64,000 nt of DNA from Rhexocercosporidium sp. MPI-PUGE-AT-0058 (GCA_020746875.1 JAGTJL010000011.1:930001-994000); one strand, 5' to 3'; counted from the first letter of the stretch, positions 21,601 to 32,942 are shown. Numbers and translations: made by a program. Notes: generated by a model from the sequence alone, not told the origin.

Positions 21601-22013
21601 CCCTAGGAGCTCCCAACGAGACCATGAACGTGTCCGATATAGCAGCGCTCAATCTCTACGGCTCGCACGTTACACTCATCGCCTGCTCAGGCGCCGTACA
21701 AGATTTCTCCCTCTCAGGCGACGAACCTCTTGGTCTCGTCTCCTCTTTCTTACTCGGTGGTGCATCATCTGTCATCGGTGCATTGTGGCCTATACAATCT
21801 TCTACTGGACGACTTTTCACGCGTGTATTTTATGAGTATTTTTTGAAGCACTTGGATAGGACTGAGCTTGGGCCGATTGTGAACTTAGCAATGGCGGTTC
21901 AGCATACGGTGCTTGAAATTAAGAGACGAGAAGGGTTTGAAACGCCGTATCATTGGGCCCCGTTTGTGTTGTATGGGGCTTGGTTTTCTGGGAGGAAGAC
22001 TGGGACTTGGTGA
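18604..22013 (+). CDS. CHAT-domain (caspase-like) protein with long helical repeat region, 1117 aa
   Basis: Exons are 18604-18981 and 19038-22013, with a 56-nt intron (GTGAG...CTAG). Residues ~20-760 are helical with TPR-like spacing (for example LLQLSETLSDLGDYNTALQA and CFEEAFNITDKVG). The CHAT peptidase domain fills the C-terminal ~350 residues: APLHAVPLHTVIL, then the catalytic His in LLHFHGHG (about residue 964) and the catalytic Cys in VTLIACSGAV (about residue 1009), followed by GGASSVIGALWPI and YHWAPFVLYG. Both catalytic residues are present. CHAT proteases such as separase-like and prokaryotic gasdermin-cleaving enzymes cut specific partners; the target here is not known. The divergent neighbour at 17381-18211 is the nearest candidate. 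Confidence 0.88.
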
Positions 22014-22064
22014 TGCCTTCGGCATTTCCACATCTTATATATTTACTCTTCTTTCACCACTAAT

Positions 22065-22286
22065 ATGGCTCCCACAACACCTTCCACACCTACTCTAGAT
22101 GACTGGCGTTACAAAAAATTCTTTGAAATTGCAACTAAACTCAAGGAGGCAATATGCCAATTACCTCGGTTTGGAAAGGTGCCGATTTGCATGATTCTGC
22201 TACGATATAATGGGCTAGAAGAGAACTCAATTAGGAATATCCTTAGATATATTGATGATATGCGAGATGTGACGTTGGCTTCTTGA
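22065..22286 (+). CDS. Small ORF, 73 aa, directly after the CHAT gene
   Basis: The ORF starts 52 bp after the CHAT stop codon on the same strand. It has an amphipathic helical look (WRYKKFFEIATKLKEAI, then NSIRNILRYIDDMRD). I recognise no domain. It may be a small partner gene, a retained 3' UTR ORF of the CHAT transcript, or chance. Its position is the main reason to list it. Confidence 0.3.
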   Translation: MAPTTPSTPTLDDWRYKKFFEIATKLKEAICQLPRFGKVPICMILLRYNGLEENSIRNILRYIDDMRDVTLAS

Positions 22287-22734
22287 GACAGGTGGGAAAG
22301 GGATGGCGTTTCGTCTATCGTAAACTACGAGTCACGTACAGGATACAAAATCTGCTCTGTCAGAAACCCTACGAGGGAGCAAAAAAGGATTCCTGGCAAA
22401 ATTCGGTAAGGAAACTGTAGCCGAGCACCCAGAAGGCTAAAGTGGGTTCCACTCAGGGCGTGCTTAGGATACTCAAGTCCTGCTTAAGCTCTGTTCAGGC
22501 TTGCTCTCACCCTCGGCTCAGGTTAAAGCAGCAGTTGCTCACGTCCGGAGACTAAAACGGAACCAGCGAAAGGGAAAATTAATACTGAGTCTAGGTATTT
22601 GTCATTTTACGACGTTTAAGTAGGGCCCAAATGATCGTCCAAAGGGGCCAATGCACGACTAACTTTTATTTCTCCCAACCGAACGAAGTCTCTTTTTGAC
22701 GAAGGAAATAGAATTCCGTGTTAGCCCAAACAAT
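22287..22734. other. Intergenic region between convergent genes
   Basis: No gene is seen. It contains the 3' ends of the CHAT locus and the phosphohexomutase gene. Confidence 0.4.
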
Positions 22735-24447
22735 CTAAGCCGACACCAGCTTCTCCAAAGTTCTCAACAAGCCATTCGGCTCCGCAACACCCTGGTTAGC
22801 GATCGCATCAGCTCTCTCCTGCGTATCCGCCACAGAGTAAATACGGAGCTCATCCGCATTTCCAGAAGGTCGGACATGAGCTACGTCACCATTGGCGAAG
22901 AGGATACGCACTCCGTCTGTGTAGAGGATGCGAGAGACTGGGGAGAAGCCCGCGTCGGCTGAGAAGACAGTCTGGATGTCCTTGCGGATCTGCTCGAATC
23001 GCTTGGCGTGAGCCTCTGTTACTGGGATTTTGGCTTGGTCTGCGTCGCAGGCGGTGATGCCGTCGGAGAGGTAGGAGACATCTTGCATGCTGGATTCGGG
23101 TGGTGAGAAGCGCTCGATGATCTTCATGCTTGTAGGGCGGGGGAAGTTGCGGAGGAGAGAAGCGCGGCTGAAGCGGGGAGGGAGGGTATCGAAGAGTTCA
23201 GGGAGGGTGGTCTTGCGATTGTGTGCTGCGAAAAGAGCGCATAGGAGAGGGAGGAATGCATCACGTGTGGGGAGTGCAGTGAGGACATTCCCGTTGCGTT
23301 TGATATCGGATCCGGTGAGGAAACCGCCGTTGGCTTCCCAGCCACAGACTCTTGGGATGCCTTTGGCGATGGCGCGCTCCATGCCTGAGATTACGTATGG
23401 ACTTCCAATTTTTGTCTTTGGCTCGGTCACAGCGGCGAGTGGCCCTCGATCGATGGCGTCGTTGGTGCTGATTGGAACGACTGCGGCGCCAACTTCCAGG
23501 AACTCTGCAACGACCATTCCCAGAAGGTCACCACCGAAGAAGCGTAGAACGTCTGACTCTGGAGCGAGGATCAGAGGACGATCACTGTCGCCATCTGTGG
23601 AGATAACTGCGTTGAATCCCTTGCCAGCATCATCGTACAGCTTCTGGACAACATCGAGCTGAGCCTGATCGATAGCTTCGGTATCGATGGGCACGAAAGT
23701 GTTACTGCGGCCAGCAGCGGTGACAGTAGCACCAAGTGCTTCGAAAATCTCGATCAACAAATCACGACCGACAGCGGAGTGTTGATAAGCCAACAGCTTC
23801 ACGCCCTTCAGCGTCTCGCCCTGGAAGAAATCCACATAGCGTTGGATATAGGCTGCTCTTCCCTCAGGGATTGCAGATAAAACGTCCTGTGACACATTGC
23901 GAAATACACCCTGCTCATCGAATAGAGACTCCGAGTAAGCTTGATTAAGAAGCTTCTCACGAGTGATTGCTACTCTATCGTTGATAGGCTGCTCATCCCT
24001 CTTCATCAGCTCGCCTTTCGAGGTGTTCAATTTATATCCATTGCGACTGAACGGGATATGGCTGCCCGTGACCATAATGCTACCCTTCCCATGAGTGATA
24101 GCCCAATACGTCAAAGCTGGGGTAGGGATATCGCCCAGATTAATAGGATTCATTCCTGTATCCTTCAAAGCCTGGGTGACTGCTTGGCAGAGGCCACCAC
24201 GACCGTTCTCGACCAATTTGGTGGAACTGGGACGGAGGTCGTGAGCGAAGAAGAAGTCATCCCCGGATTTGATCCCTCCTTCGGACAATGGGAGTGATTG
24301 TAGGTACTCGACTTCGGCGACGACATTGGTGTAGATTTCGAGTTGTGTCAGGTGGATGACTTCACCGCGGCGGCCACTGGTGCCGAATTTGAGAATCACT
24401 GGCTCGTAGGCGAGGTGAGCTGCGAGGGAGTCTGTGGGAGCAGGCAT
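22735..24447 (-). CDS. Alpha-D-phosphohexomutase (phosphomannomutase/phosphoglucomutase type), 570 aa
   Basis: One exon. All four sites of the phosphohexomutase superfamily are present in order: the N-terminal FGTSGRRGEV; the active-site loop TGSHIPFSRNGYK (phosphoserine, near residue 125); the metal loop STDGDSDRPLIL; the sugar-specificity loop CGWEANGGFLTG; and the phosphate-binding RPSGNADELRIYS. These enzymes move phosphate between C1 and C6 of glucose or mannose. The metal loop reads DGDSDR rather than the commoner DGDGDR, and the serine loop TGSH rather than TASH, so it belongs to a less typical subgroup. The ending lies in the cytosol-facing catalytic fold with no targeting signal. Intronless structure is unusual beside its intron-rich neighbours. 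Confidence 0.9.
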   Translation of the reverse strand: MPAPTDSLAAHLAYEPVILKFGTSGRRGEVIHLTQLEIYTNVVAEVEYLQSLPLSEGGIKSGDDFFFAHDLRPSSTKLVENGRGGLCQAVTQALKDTGMNPINLGDIPTPALTYWAITHGKGSIMVTGSHIPFSRNGYKLNTSKGELMKRDEQPINDRVAITREKLLNQAYSESLFDEQGVFRNVSQDVLSAIPEGRAAYIQRYVDFFQGETLKGVKLLAYQHSAVGRDLLIEIFEALGATVTAAGRSNTFVPIDTEAIDQAQLDVVQKLYDDAGKGFNAVISTDGDSDRPLILAPESDVLRFFGGDLLGMVVAEFLEVGAAVVPISTNDAIDRGPLAAVTEPKTKIGSPYVISGMERAIAKGIPRVCGWEANGGFLTGSDIKRNGNVLTALPTRDAFLPLLCALFAAHNRKTTLPELFDTLPPRFSRASLLRNFPRPTSMKIIERFSPPESSMQDVSYLSDGITACDADQAKIPVTEAHAKRFEQIRKDIQTVFSADAGFSPVSRILYTDGVRILFANGDVAHVRPSGNADELRIYSVADTQERADAIANQGVAEPNGLLRTLEKLVSA

Positions 24448-25470
24448 TTTGAGGTTTGGTTCTTCTCATATGTTAGTATTTTATGGATTTAGAGAGACGT
24501 GTTTTGATACCTGTTCTGTATCTTGATTTACTGATGTGAAGTATCTTAGCTATTGTAACGCACAAGGAAAAGACAGAAAGTGAGGTTGCAGTTCAGCTCT
24601 CCTAAACGAAGGCCGCTTGCCTATGTTCGGAATAGCGTCACCAAAGGCTTCAGCCACATGAAGTTCTTCACGAAGAAGTAAAAATATGAAGAAATTGTTC
24701 CTTTAAGTGTGAATAATGAGGTTCGAGTCTGAAGTGGTGGGAAATTGAGACAGTTGTTCAGGCACCCAATTATCTTGTTTCATGCTGCTTATTTACCTCT
24801 AGGTTTCTGACCGTAACTTCCACGTGATCTGGAATCCATTCATGTACCAATTTTTCGAAAGTATGTTTTGAGGGGATGCCCATGGCATATACCGAGTTGA
24901 TGATAGGTCAGCCTAAAAGCTTTCATCACACATAGCCTTTTCTATCAAACCTCGATTTTGGAGACTATAGCAATTAGGATTGGGAAAGTTAGGAAACTTC
25001 CAAGTGTAGAAGAACTATTTGTGTTGTGATCAGTTGACTCTTGCATCTTGAGTCCAAAATTCAAGTTTTTACTTACCAGATATACTGCCTGGCTTTTAGC
25101 TACCTTCAATTTGAAAAGATTGAAACGTGATATTCGAATGGTCCTTGACATTTCAGGTTGCTGATGGGGCTTTAGAATGTGCTCTGATACATACAATCCT
25201 AGCCCCTACCATAGAACTCTCGAAGACACAGTGCAGAAGTAAATAGAAGTTTGAACAAGAAATGTCAATCCATATCATAACAGCTGCCTTAGAACTATGT
25301 ATACAGCCCAAAATAGCACAAGCCTAAAACCATACTCCCTCCTCCTTCTCCCGCCATGCACCTTATATCCGTATTCTGCTTATTCATAGTCCTGCTCACG
25401 TTCCTCATTACTCAGGGTATCATATCACATCACCCCCTTCACTCTATTCTACTACACTATCCTCTCCACT
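24448..25470. other. Intergenic region upstream of phosphohexomutase
   Basis: I see no gene in this kilobase. An 83-codon minus ORF at 24945-25196 has no features of a real protein. The proximal part should be the phosphohexomutase promoter. Confidence 0.4.
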
Positions 25471-26892
25471 TTACTTTGCCTTCTTGGCCTCAGCCTCCTC
25501 ATCCCATGGGTGCTTGATTGTAAGGCACCAGATGTCAAGATAATCGCAGATAGTGACAATGACATCGACCTATTGGAATTAGCTGGTGCTAGCATTGAAT
25601 ACGCTGGGGGTACCTACTACAAAGCTTCCATAAATACCAATTGCCATTCCCAACATGCAAAATACATACGCGACCTGGTATCCACCACTTCCAAGAGCAC
25701 TTGGCCATCCAACGCCAATGGTCTGTCGGAGGAATGGTCCTAGAGAGTCGAATACTCCGTATGCGATTGGCAAGACCAGAACATTGTAGTATGGGAAGTC
25801 CAACTTGACGAGATGCGCAGTAATCATCTGTCCGACGGAGTATGCGTTGACGAGACCGGCGAAGAAGACGAAGGGAACGAGATGATTGTGTAGGATTTCG
25901 GGGTTGAGGTAGAGGTAGGCTGGGATGAGTGTCCAGGTCACGAAGAAGGGGACGAGGCCAAGGAGGGCGCCGCGAGACTTGTCGCCGCGTTCTCGGCGGA
26001 CTTTGATAACATTCAAGGATCTGAAAGTCAGTGCTTGCAGCTATGGAAGGATTGCGGGGTAGCTTACGATTGAATGGTGTTTAAGACGAGGATACTGCCC
26101 CCTTGGACCATGAGCCATTCGTTGAAGGGGAGTTTGTAGATGTAATCTGGGATGAAAGCGTAGTGGGGTATTCCAACAGTTGCGAACATTGATTGTTGCC
26201 AGTAGCTTGCTCCTCCCTTTATAGCTGTCCATGAATATACTAGGACCATGATGATTATCCCTTCAACAGGTCCCGAGACTAGGCCGAGGGTGAGGGTCTT
26301 GGTATGGTATTCGTCCCAGGTTTGCACGTAGAAGGTAAGGAGAGCTAGATGCTATCAGCAGATGTTGGCTACGCTGGCAGACAGAGATATACCTCCAAAC
26401 AAGGTCATGACAGTCTTCCATCCCATCCCCATGTTCTGCGAGGCTGCGAAGATGAGGACTTCGAGGGAGGTGTTGACAGCATCCACGCCATGGTCGAAGA
26501 GTTCTCCAAGAGGTCCGCTCTGATGCGTTCGTCGTCTGCCAGGGATTAGCACCACCAACCATAATCCGCAGAGTGCCAACTTACGCCTGTGATCCATCAA
26601 CAGCATCGAAAGTCTGGTACAGAAACAGTCCCACAGCCCAACTGGCATACACCCAGGGCGGGCAATCCTGATCCAGCGTCGGATTGTACCACAATAGCGT
26701 CAAAATGTTGGCGATCACGAAGCTGAATCCACTCAAGGTAATCAGATTCGGTGCCATCCACATGGGGAAGCATTTTATCACAACGTTGGTGTAGAAGGGC
26801 TTTAACACGTAACGCGACAGCAGGGAGTGGTCGATGCCCGAGTATTTGTACTGCTTGAGATTCGGCAGCTTCTCTTGTCGCACGTACACCAT
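25471..26892 (-). CDS. Choline/ethanolamine phosphotransferase (CPT1/EPT1 type), 409 aa
   Basis: Five exons: 26892-26585, 26535-26393, 26344-26068, 26020-25618 and 25569-25471; introns are 48-49 nt and all phases agree. The first intron splits the CDP-alcohol phosphotransferase signature; splicing restores D-G-x2-A-R-x8-G-x3-D-x3-D (DAVDGSQARR followed by GPLGELFDHGVDAVN). Several membrane helices follow, and the short last exon ends with a charged tail (HPWDEEAEAKKAK), as in fungal Cpt1/Ept1. The enzyme makes phosphatidylcholine or phosphatidylethanolamine from CDP-choline or CDP-ethanolamine plus diacylglycerol in the ER/Golgi membrane (Kennedy pathway). Yeast proteins are ~390 residues, so the length fits. 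Choline versus ethanolamine preference cannot be read. Confidence 0.92.
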
Positions 26893-27746
26893 GATGGCGG
26901 TTGTTATTGTCGTGCGAAGGGGGGAGAGAGCGAGGGAGGTGATGGAAGAGGGTTGAAGTTAGGTCGAGATGTTCGACTCGAGTGAAAATCAAAGTCAAAT
27001 CCAAGGTCCAAGGACAGAGCGACATGCCACATGCACATCCACTTCCGGCGCGCACCAGAAATTCTTGAAAGACGCGCGACGCCAAGACTACAACGTCATT
27101 CAGCCGGAATTGCCAGGATGAAGGCGTCGCTTGTGGAATAGGGGGGGCCGAGAGATGTCTGATTTATTTATTGTTTTATTTGTTTACTTTCGTTCACTTC
27201 CGATTGATTTGGGTGGAAGGCTTGTCGCTGTCTCTCCTATTCCTTCATCTCTTGCGTCATTGATCTCTTTCACATCCAACCAGAAACTCTCTCTGGTGCA
27301 GTTTTCGTGACATTGGATGGATCCTTCCTCCTCTCTGACTTGCCTACCTCATCTCACCTAAGCACCTGATGATGGTGTACCTCCATCCCTTCTCCCCAGA
27401 GCACTCTCCCTCTTTCTTCATTTTCACTCCTCCCATAACCACCAAGTAAATCGATTGCAGTTGCAACTTCTCCAGTCTCTCCCGCCTCCTGTTCCTCTCC
27501 CCCCACTAAGCTGGCAAATGGTTGCGCGCCTCTGCTACTCATGCTCACGTCTCGGTAGGATTCCTCATTGTATGAATCGCGAGTTGATGTAAGTTGATTA
27601 TTACTCTGCTACCATGAACGCTCCCAACTCCGAACCAAAATGCTGTGTCCAAATAGTGCTACCTCACGAACAACGCTTTGATAAATTACATGCTGAAAAT
27701 GCCGGACCCAGACCGATCTGGCCAAATATATACATCAATCTCCCTT
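26893..27746. other. Intergenic region upstream of the phosphotransferase
   Basis: No gene is visible. The plus strand is notably pyrimidine-rich at about 27230-27520 (TCTCTCC and CTTC tracts), so a minus-strand transcript would read purine-rich. It should hold the phosphotransferase promoter. Confidence 0.4.
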
Positions 27747-29655
27747 TCACGATCCTCCCTTTTCAAGATCCCTCTCAGGATCCTCGCTCCTCGGCCGATC
27801 TATATCCCCACTCGCAATCTCACGGGTATTCTCTGGCTTCTCTTCTACAGCGTTATAGTCACCCTCCGACGACTCGACGTCGGTAGCGTCACTAACATCA
27901 CTACTAGATGAAGCTGAAGTTCGACGCTGAGACTCCGCCTCATTAACATGTTCTTCGTTTGGACTTGGTGTTGGCGCAAATTTCGAACGCTCTCGGATTG
28001 GTCCTCCATACTTATAAAAGATGAAGGGAATCGGCATGAGGAGTATTGCGACACCTCCAATCAACGAACCACCCCCTCCAACACCCAAAGCAGTGAACAT
28101 CTGTTGCGTGAACAGAGGGGCTGCAGCACCTGCAGCTGAACGACAGACAGTGTTAGCTGCTAGAGCACTTGCAGCGTACATCAGATAAGAATCTGTCAGG
28201 TAGTTAAGATATGCGACGAAAATGAGGAGGATCGAAGTTCCGAGGAACACCCCAGCAAGAGTCGGCACAATCCACTAGATTGCAGTCAGTATATGTAAGT
28301 TATATATTAAAAATCAGAGGTGACATACGTGTACAGAATTGTATTCTCCGGACCATGCGAACCAAAACATGGTTATCGGGAACATGACCCCTCCAAGCAT
28401 GGCAACTGAGAGACGGTCCTCTGGAACGCCTTTGTGCCCGGCCTCAAGTCTCTTCCGATCACGATGGGAGACAGCGAAGATGATCGAGCCACCAATCGCT
28501 GCACCAATAGCAGTTCCTATCAGAGGCAGCTCGCCAACACCGGAGTTCCACCCTCGCTTCTGTTGAAATACAATCGGGTAGATTGTAAACAGCATGTAAA
28601 GCAAGGCATAAACAACCGACAGATATACCGCAACTGCGAACGAGATGGGGTCGACCAAGATTTTCCAAGGTCTTGTAAGCGCCACCTTGTAGATGGCGAC
28701 CAGCGACCGATCGGTCACTTCGATTGGAGCCTGAATGTTCTCGTAGCCTGGAATTTTCAGTTTTCGAAGCCGTCTAGCTTTGTTCAACAGCACGATCGGA
28801 CCCAAGGTCTCTGGAATCGTGAACATGAGCAGCTCAGTGATGCCCGCAAACCACAGCATGACATAGAATATCCACCTCCAATCTTCCTTCAGCTCTAGGA
28901 AACCTCCGATGACAGGGCCCAAAGCGGGGCCAATGAATGTCATCATAGAGAAAAGTGCCATTGCATTTCCGCGCTCAACGGGTCCCCAGATATCCGCCAA
29001 AACACCAGGTGCATTTGAAAGTGGTGCGCTGGCCATTGTTCCTGTAAGGAATCGCCCGACAAGAAGAGCTCCGAAGTTGTTCGCAAATGCGCAGAGGAAA
29101 TTGAAGACGAGGTAAAGTGTGAAGGAAATGTAGAAGATCCATCTTCGTCCGTAGAATTCCGACAGTGGAGCCCAGAACAGAGGACCGAAGCAGTAACCAA
29201 GGAGGAAAAGGGTTATAACCAGTCCAGCTGCTACCTGCGAGACATGGAAATGCTCTGATATCCCAACCAGTGTCCCTGACGGACCAGACGATGCAAACGT
29301 TGCATTTACAACGAGGAGAACGGATACGACTGTTATATACCATCGACGAGCGGTTGACCAGTTTTTCGGATTCTCAATGTCGTCGGGGCTGAAGTCGAGG
29401 AGTCCATCTTGGTTCCTGTGTGGTTCTGCAGACTTCTCAAGGGCATCCGATCGATATGGCTTTGCGGTTGGCCGCGACAGGAATCTTTCTATTCGGTCCT
29501 GAAAAGGTTAGCCGCAAGCTCTGGTGCTCTCCAAATCCCATTCTTGAACAACTCAAGGGACGTCAACATTGATCCCGAAAGCAACGAATCCAGGTTCGGA
29601 GAAGTGTGCGGCCCACTTAGTGCACATGATGACGCAAGACTGTTGAACTTACCAT
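27747..29655 (-). CDS. MFS drug/polyamine:H+ antiporter-like transporter (DHA1 type), 566 aa
   Basis: Exons are 29655-29653 (ATG only), 29498-28329 and 28274-27747. After a cytosolic N-tail (MDRIERFLSRPTAK then DFSPDDIENPKNW) come the DHA1 marks: PSGTLVGISEHF, the FGPLFWAPLSEFYGRRWIF motif A loop, NAPGVLADIW and FIGPALGPVIGGFL (motif C-like), then a long cytosolic loop with KARRLRKLKIPGYENIQAP. The C-terminal ~90 residues are a Ser/Asp/Glu-rich tail. The DHA1 branch exports drugs, fungicides or polyamines across the plasma membrane; the substrate is unknown. The start codon would stand alone at the end of exon 1 (AGATG|GTAAGT), spliced over 154 nt to GAC CGA; this is deduced because the donor is perfect and no other in-frame ATG precedes the N-tail. 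Confidence 0.85.
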
Positions 29656-30752
29656 CTGGAAAAACTATCTCGATAATAACCAACACGATGAATATGACTC
29701 CAGCTAATCTAAATTCAAAGCAGGAGAAACCTTATGGGAAAGGATATATATACATAGACAAAAGAAAGGGCCCAAGTTGCGAAAGAGGGGCAATATGGCG
29801 CAAAGGAGAAGCTTGAATTTCCAAGCCACCCATGAGACGGCGAAAAAGAAAAAAGCATTATTAACAATCCGCACTGGGACCTTGAAGATCTGTGACGCAT
29901 GACCCTTAGCATCTCCATTTACTACCCCATGAAGGTAAGGTTTTGATTTCTAGATCACTATTCAGAGATATGATTGGATGGACTTCGAAACTTGTCTGTG
30001 GCCGGGTAATCGGCATGTCGGCCTTAGCGGCATTACCAATGCAACGGTACCTCGGACGGGATTTAATGGAGATGAGGATGTGTGCGAAAGGCGAGCGGGA
30101 TGGAAGCGGAACCTGGGAGGGTTATCTTGATTCCTGATTGGAATCTTGACACCGCCTAAAATTATCAAGTTCACGTGATATCGCGCGTGGTGAAAACAAC
30201 TTGCAATGGTGGCTTTCGGACATGGTAACAGGCATACCATAGATATCTCCCATCTTCCCAGCAGTCTAACCTAGTATTCAAGCCAAACCCTCTTAGCCGT
30301 TTCTGGCCCTTCCATTACATATTTCCATACCGCAGCGTGTTGTCTATACAAAGGCCGTGATATCCAACAAATGGGCGAGGGCGAGACCAGTTCTCTAAAG
30401 GGCTGTGTGTAGGGTTTCGTAGGTTGGCTGAAGGAGAAGTGGAGGAAGGAGGGGGAAAAGCCGATAACGCAGGTGTAATAGTATATGCTAAGGGCCTGAT
30501 CAAAATAAGTAAGATGGAGTATGAGATTTAGAAATACTGACTGTAGAGTGTGAGAATTTGGGGAATTGTTAAGCCATTTCTTCGACTCCCAGATCGGCCA
30601 GAAGATCTTTGTACTAATTTTGGAACGTTCCGTGCTGACTTGTAGCTTCTAGCTTGCTTGTTACCGGCGAGGGCGACGGGGTTCCTCGGTTTCATGCAGT
30701 AATCCAAGCTCGAGCCATTGCATAATCACATTAGAGCGTGACTGTAATACTT
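29656..30752. other. Intergenic region upstream of the DHA1 transporter
   Basis: Nothing coding is recognised. It should carry the transporter promoter on the minus strand. Confidence 0.4.
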
Positions 30753-31541
30753 CTAGCTCTGGGGCTGCTGGTTATAGTTCCCTCCCCTTCTCGAGTCACT
30801 GCAAAGCTTCTCCGCCAGGCTTTCCAGCTCTGAAACCAACGCCTGTTGATCATCAACCTTCTTAGACGCTTCGAAATCGATCAGATATGCGCGAGATGTC
30901 TGGACCAGGAAATTGTGTTTGTTCAAATCTCCGTGGTGGATTCCATGACTGTGTAGATTTGATACCGCCGTGCGACAAAGCTGCAAATCAGTATGTACAG
31001 CATGACGTCCATCCACTTTCTGAAGTAGGAATCCGATCACCCTCTCGCCCTCGGTTACATGCCCGAGGAACTCGGGTCCGATGTCGTGCCCTTCAATCCA
31101 TGAGTAAACTTGCGTTTCCTGATCGTAGTAATCTATCTCCCATGGGAATCGAGCGAACTTGACGATGACTGGGACATCGAATCTGGGTGTTGTTGCTTCA
31201 TAAACGTTGGGCAACAGCATTTTAACCATGGTAAGTGAGAGATAATCAACAAATACCGAGTGCCAAGTGTGCTGGATACTGGAGAAGGTTCGTTGAATCG
31301 TCCAAGCGAAGTGAGGGGAGTTGTTATCCTCACTTTTAGCGATATGGCCAAGGTTCCATTCACCTAACGGGAGGTTCGGTAGCTTAGAGAGCAGAGCTTG
31401 AGGAAAGGTAAGATCTTCGACGTCGTAAACACCCAAATCGATAGAGATGTATTTGAAATATTTGCCATCAACGAGGACGCGATAGTAGCTTTCCAAGCCC
31501 GTATCATCAACAGATAAGTGAAGGATCTTCAAATCTTGCAT
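30753..31541 (-). CDS. Protein-kinase-like (aminoglycoside/LPS kinase type) protein, 262 aa
   Basis: Single exon. The C-terminal half is a small kinase-like fold: VIVKFARF is a candidate for the lysine strand, ETQVYSWIEGHDIGPEFLGH the start of the C-lobe, HSHGIHHGDLNKHNFLV the catalytic loop (HGDLxxxN) and AYLIDFEASKK the metal-binding IDFE motif. The N-terminal ~120 residues form a domain seen with fungal proteins often annotated loosely as alpha-galactosidase A. Catalytic Asp and Asn are present, so ATP-dependent phosphotransfer is possible; the substrate is unknown. At 262 residues it is compact, and no glycine-rich loop is evident. Confidence 0.75.
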   Translation of the reverse strand: MQDLKILHLSVDDTGLESYYRVLVDGKYFKYISIDLGVYDVEDLTFPQALLSKLPNLPLGEWNLGHIAKSEDNNSPHFAWTIQRTFSSIQHTWHSVFVDYLSLTMVKMLLPNVYEATTPRFDVPVIVKFARFPWEIDYYDQETQVYSWIEGHDIGPEFLGHVTEGERVIGFLLQKVDGRHAVHTDLQLCRTAVSNLHSHGIHHGDLNKHNFLVQTSRAYLIDFEASKKVDDQQALVSELESLAEKLCSDSRRGGNYNQQPQS

Positions 31542-31873
31542 TGCGGTGTTGCTGAAGGTTCTCGATGGTTTTGCTCATTGGTATTTTTTGGAACTTCGGA
31601 AGCCTTTTGATCACGTGAGGTGTAATTGCACAGAATCCATTGGATCCTTCTCTTCACATGTGTACCAAACACATGTGAAGCCAGGCAAGGATGAGATGCG
31701 CAGATAGCGGGGTGGGCGGTGACTAGGAGGGATCCTTTGTTAAGATTCATGTTGGTGGATGCCATGTTATGCACTTCTGTCGTATCGCTCTGAATTCCTG
31801 TCACTATCCTTTTGTATGTCTATTACTGTCTTTAGAATCTTCCATGGTTAGTCGATGCAATTATGACCGATTG
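31542..31873. other. Short intergenic region
   Basis: No gene is seen. It contains the palindrome-like CACATGTGnACCAAACACATGTG around 31656-31678, two CACATGTG sites close together, which could be bHLH-type or chance binding sites. Confidence 0.35.
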
Positions 31874-32942
31874 CTATCCAATTGATGAATGTGAACTTCG
31901 ACGGGTGTGACAATGTTCTGAGTTCTTTTCATCATACAATTGATTTAATATCTCAATAGACTTCATGCACTGCCGAACATGCTCCACATACCCGCTAGTA
32001 GTATAGAGCCACCTCCAATCTAGCTTTCCATCTGTTCGGTCATGAAATTTATCTCGGCATCCTGTGCAATTAAGGCCCCATTCAATCTCGCCTCTAGAAC
32101 GGTCGAGCCATGGAAACCTTACCACGCACATAAAGCGATAAGGATTGCCGCCCTTTCCATCAGGGCCTTCTGTGTATGCTGGCCGTGGTGGGTTTCGAGA
32201 GCCGGCAATTCGACTCATTTGGACCTTTGCTTCATAGGAAGATATCTCCTTGGCCTGCAGTTGCGATACATATCTATACCGGAGATAGAAATTAGGAAAT
32301 GCTTGCGATGGAACCAGGATTAAATGTACGTACTCTTCCATTTGCTCAACTGACTTGTGAAATCTAATCCCTGCTAGGCGTGAAGATGTCCGATCAACCA
32401 GAGATATTCGCGTTCGCCGAATCTTTTGAGTTGTGCGAGTATATGCCGGGAAGGGTAGTGGCGGTAAGAAGTTTGCCTGTCTCATAAGAGCTGAGTCCAA
32501 ACGCTCTGCGAGCGTGCTTTGGTGTAAGTGGAAGAAATCGCGGGTCTTCAACGAGACAGACATAGCAAACGCGACTGCATGTCAGGAGATATAGAAATGC
32601 ACCGAAACGGCCGCAGGTGACACATTCCTGAGAGCACAGTTCCGTATGAAGCTGCCGGCAAGATATTGAAGTACTGACATTTATGCTGAGGGCGGCGCGC
32701 AAGCAGTTTGATGCATACGTAATGATTTCGTTGTATTGCCAGAGCATATCAATGGCCAGTCTAGCGCGGCGATTGACACGCCGAAGTGATGTCAAGCTTT
32801 GAAGGTCAAGATCCAGCAGAATCGTCTGTAGCAGTTCGACTGGTAAGGTTTCGAGGGTGCCAAGCGTAGTGGTATCGTGCTGCTTGTCGAGACGACCATT
32901 GTCAAGAGGACAACCGCGTTCCAGATCTACAGGTTCGAGCAT
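31874..32942 (-). pseudogene. F-box protein with a one-base frameshift
   Basis: From ATG 32942 the frame shows a standard F-box: LGTLETLPVELLQTILLDLD then QSLTSLRRVNRRARLAIDML. A Cys motif typical of this mould family follows (CSQECVTCGRFG, LTCSRVCYVCLVEDPRFLPL), then LPGIYSHNSKD. At about 32420 the family text continues one frame over as KIRRTRISLVDRTSSRLAG and, after a 75-nt in-frame intron (32329-32255), as AKEISSYEAKVQMSRIAG, NPYRFMCVVRFPWLD and NCTGCRDK, ending at 31874. The shift lies in an A4 run and may be a real mutation or a sequence error. F-box proteins recruit substrates to SCF ubiquitin ligases. Confidence 0.7.
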
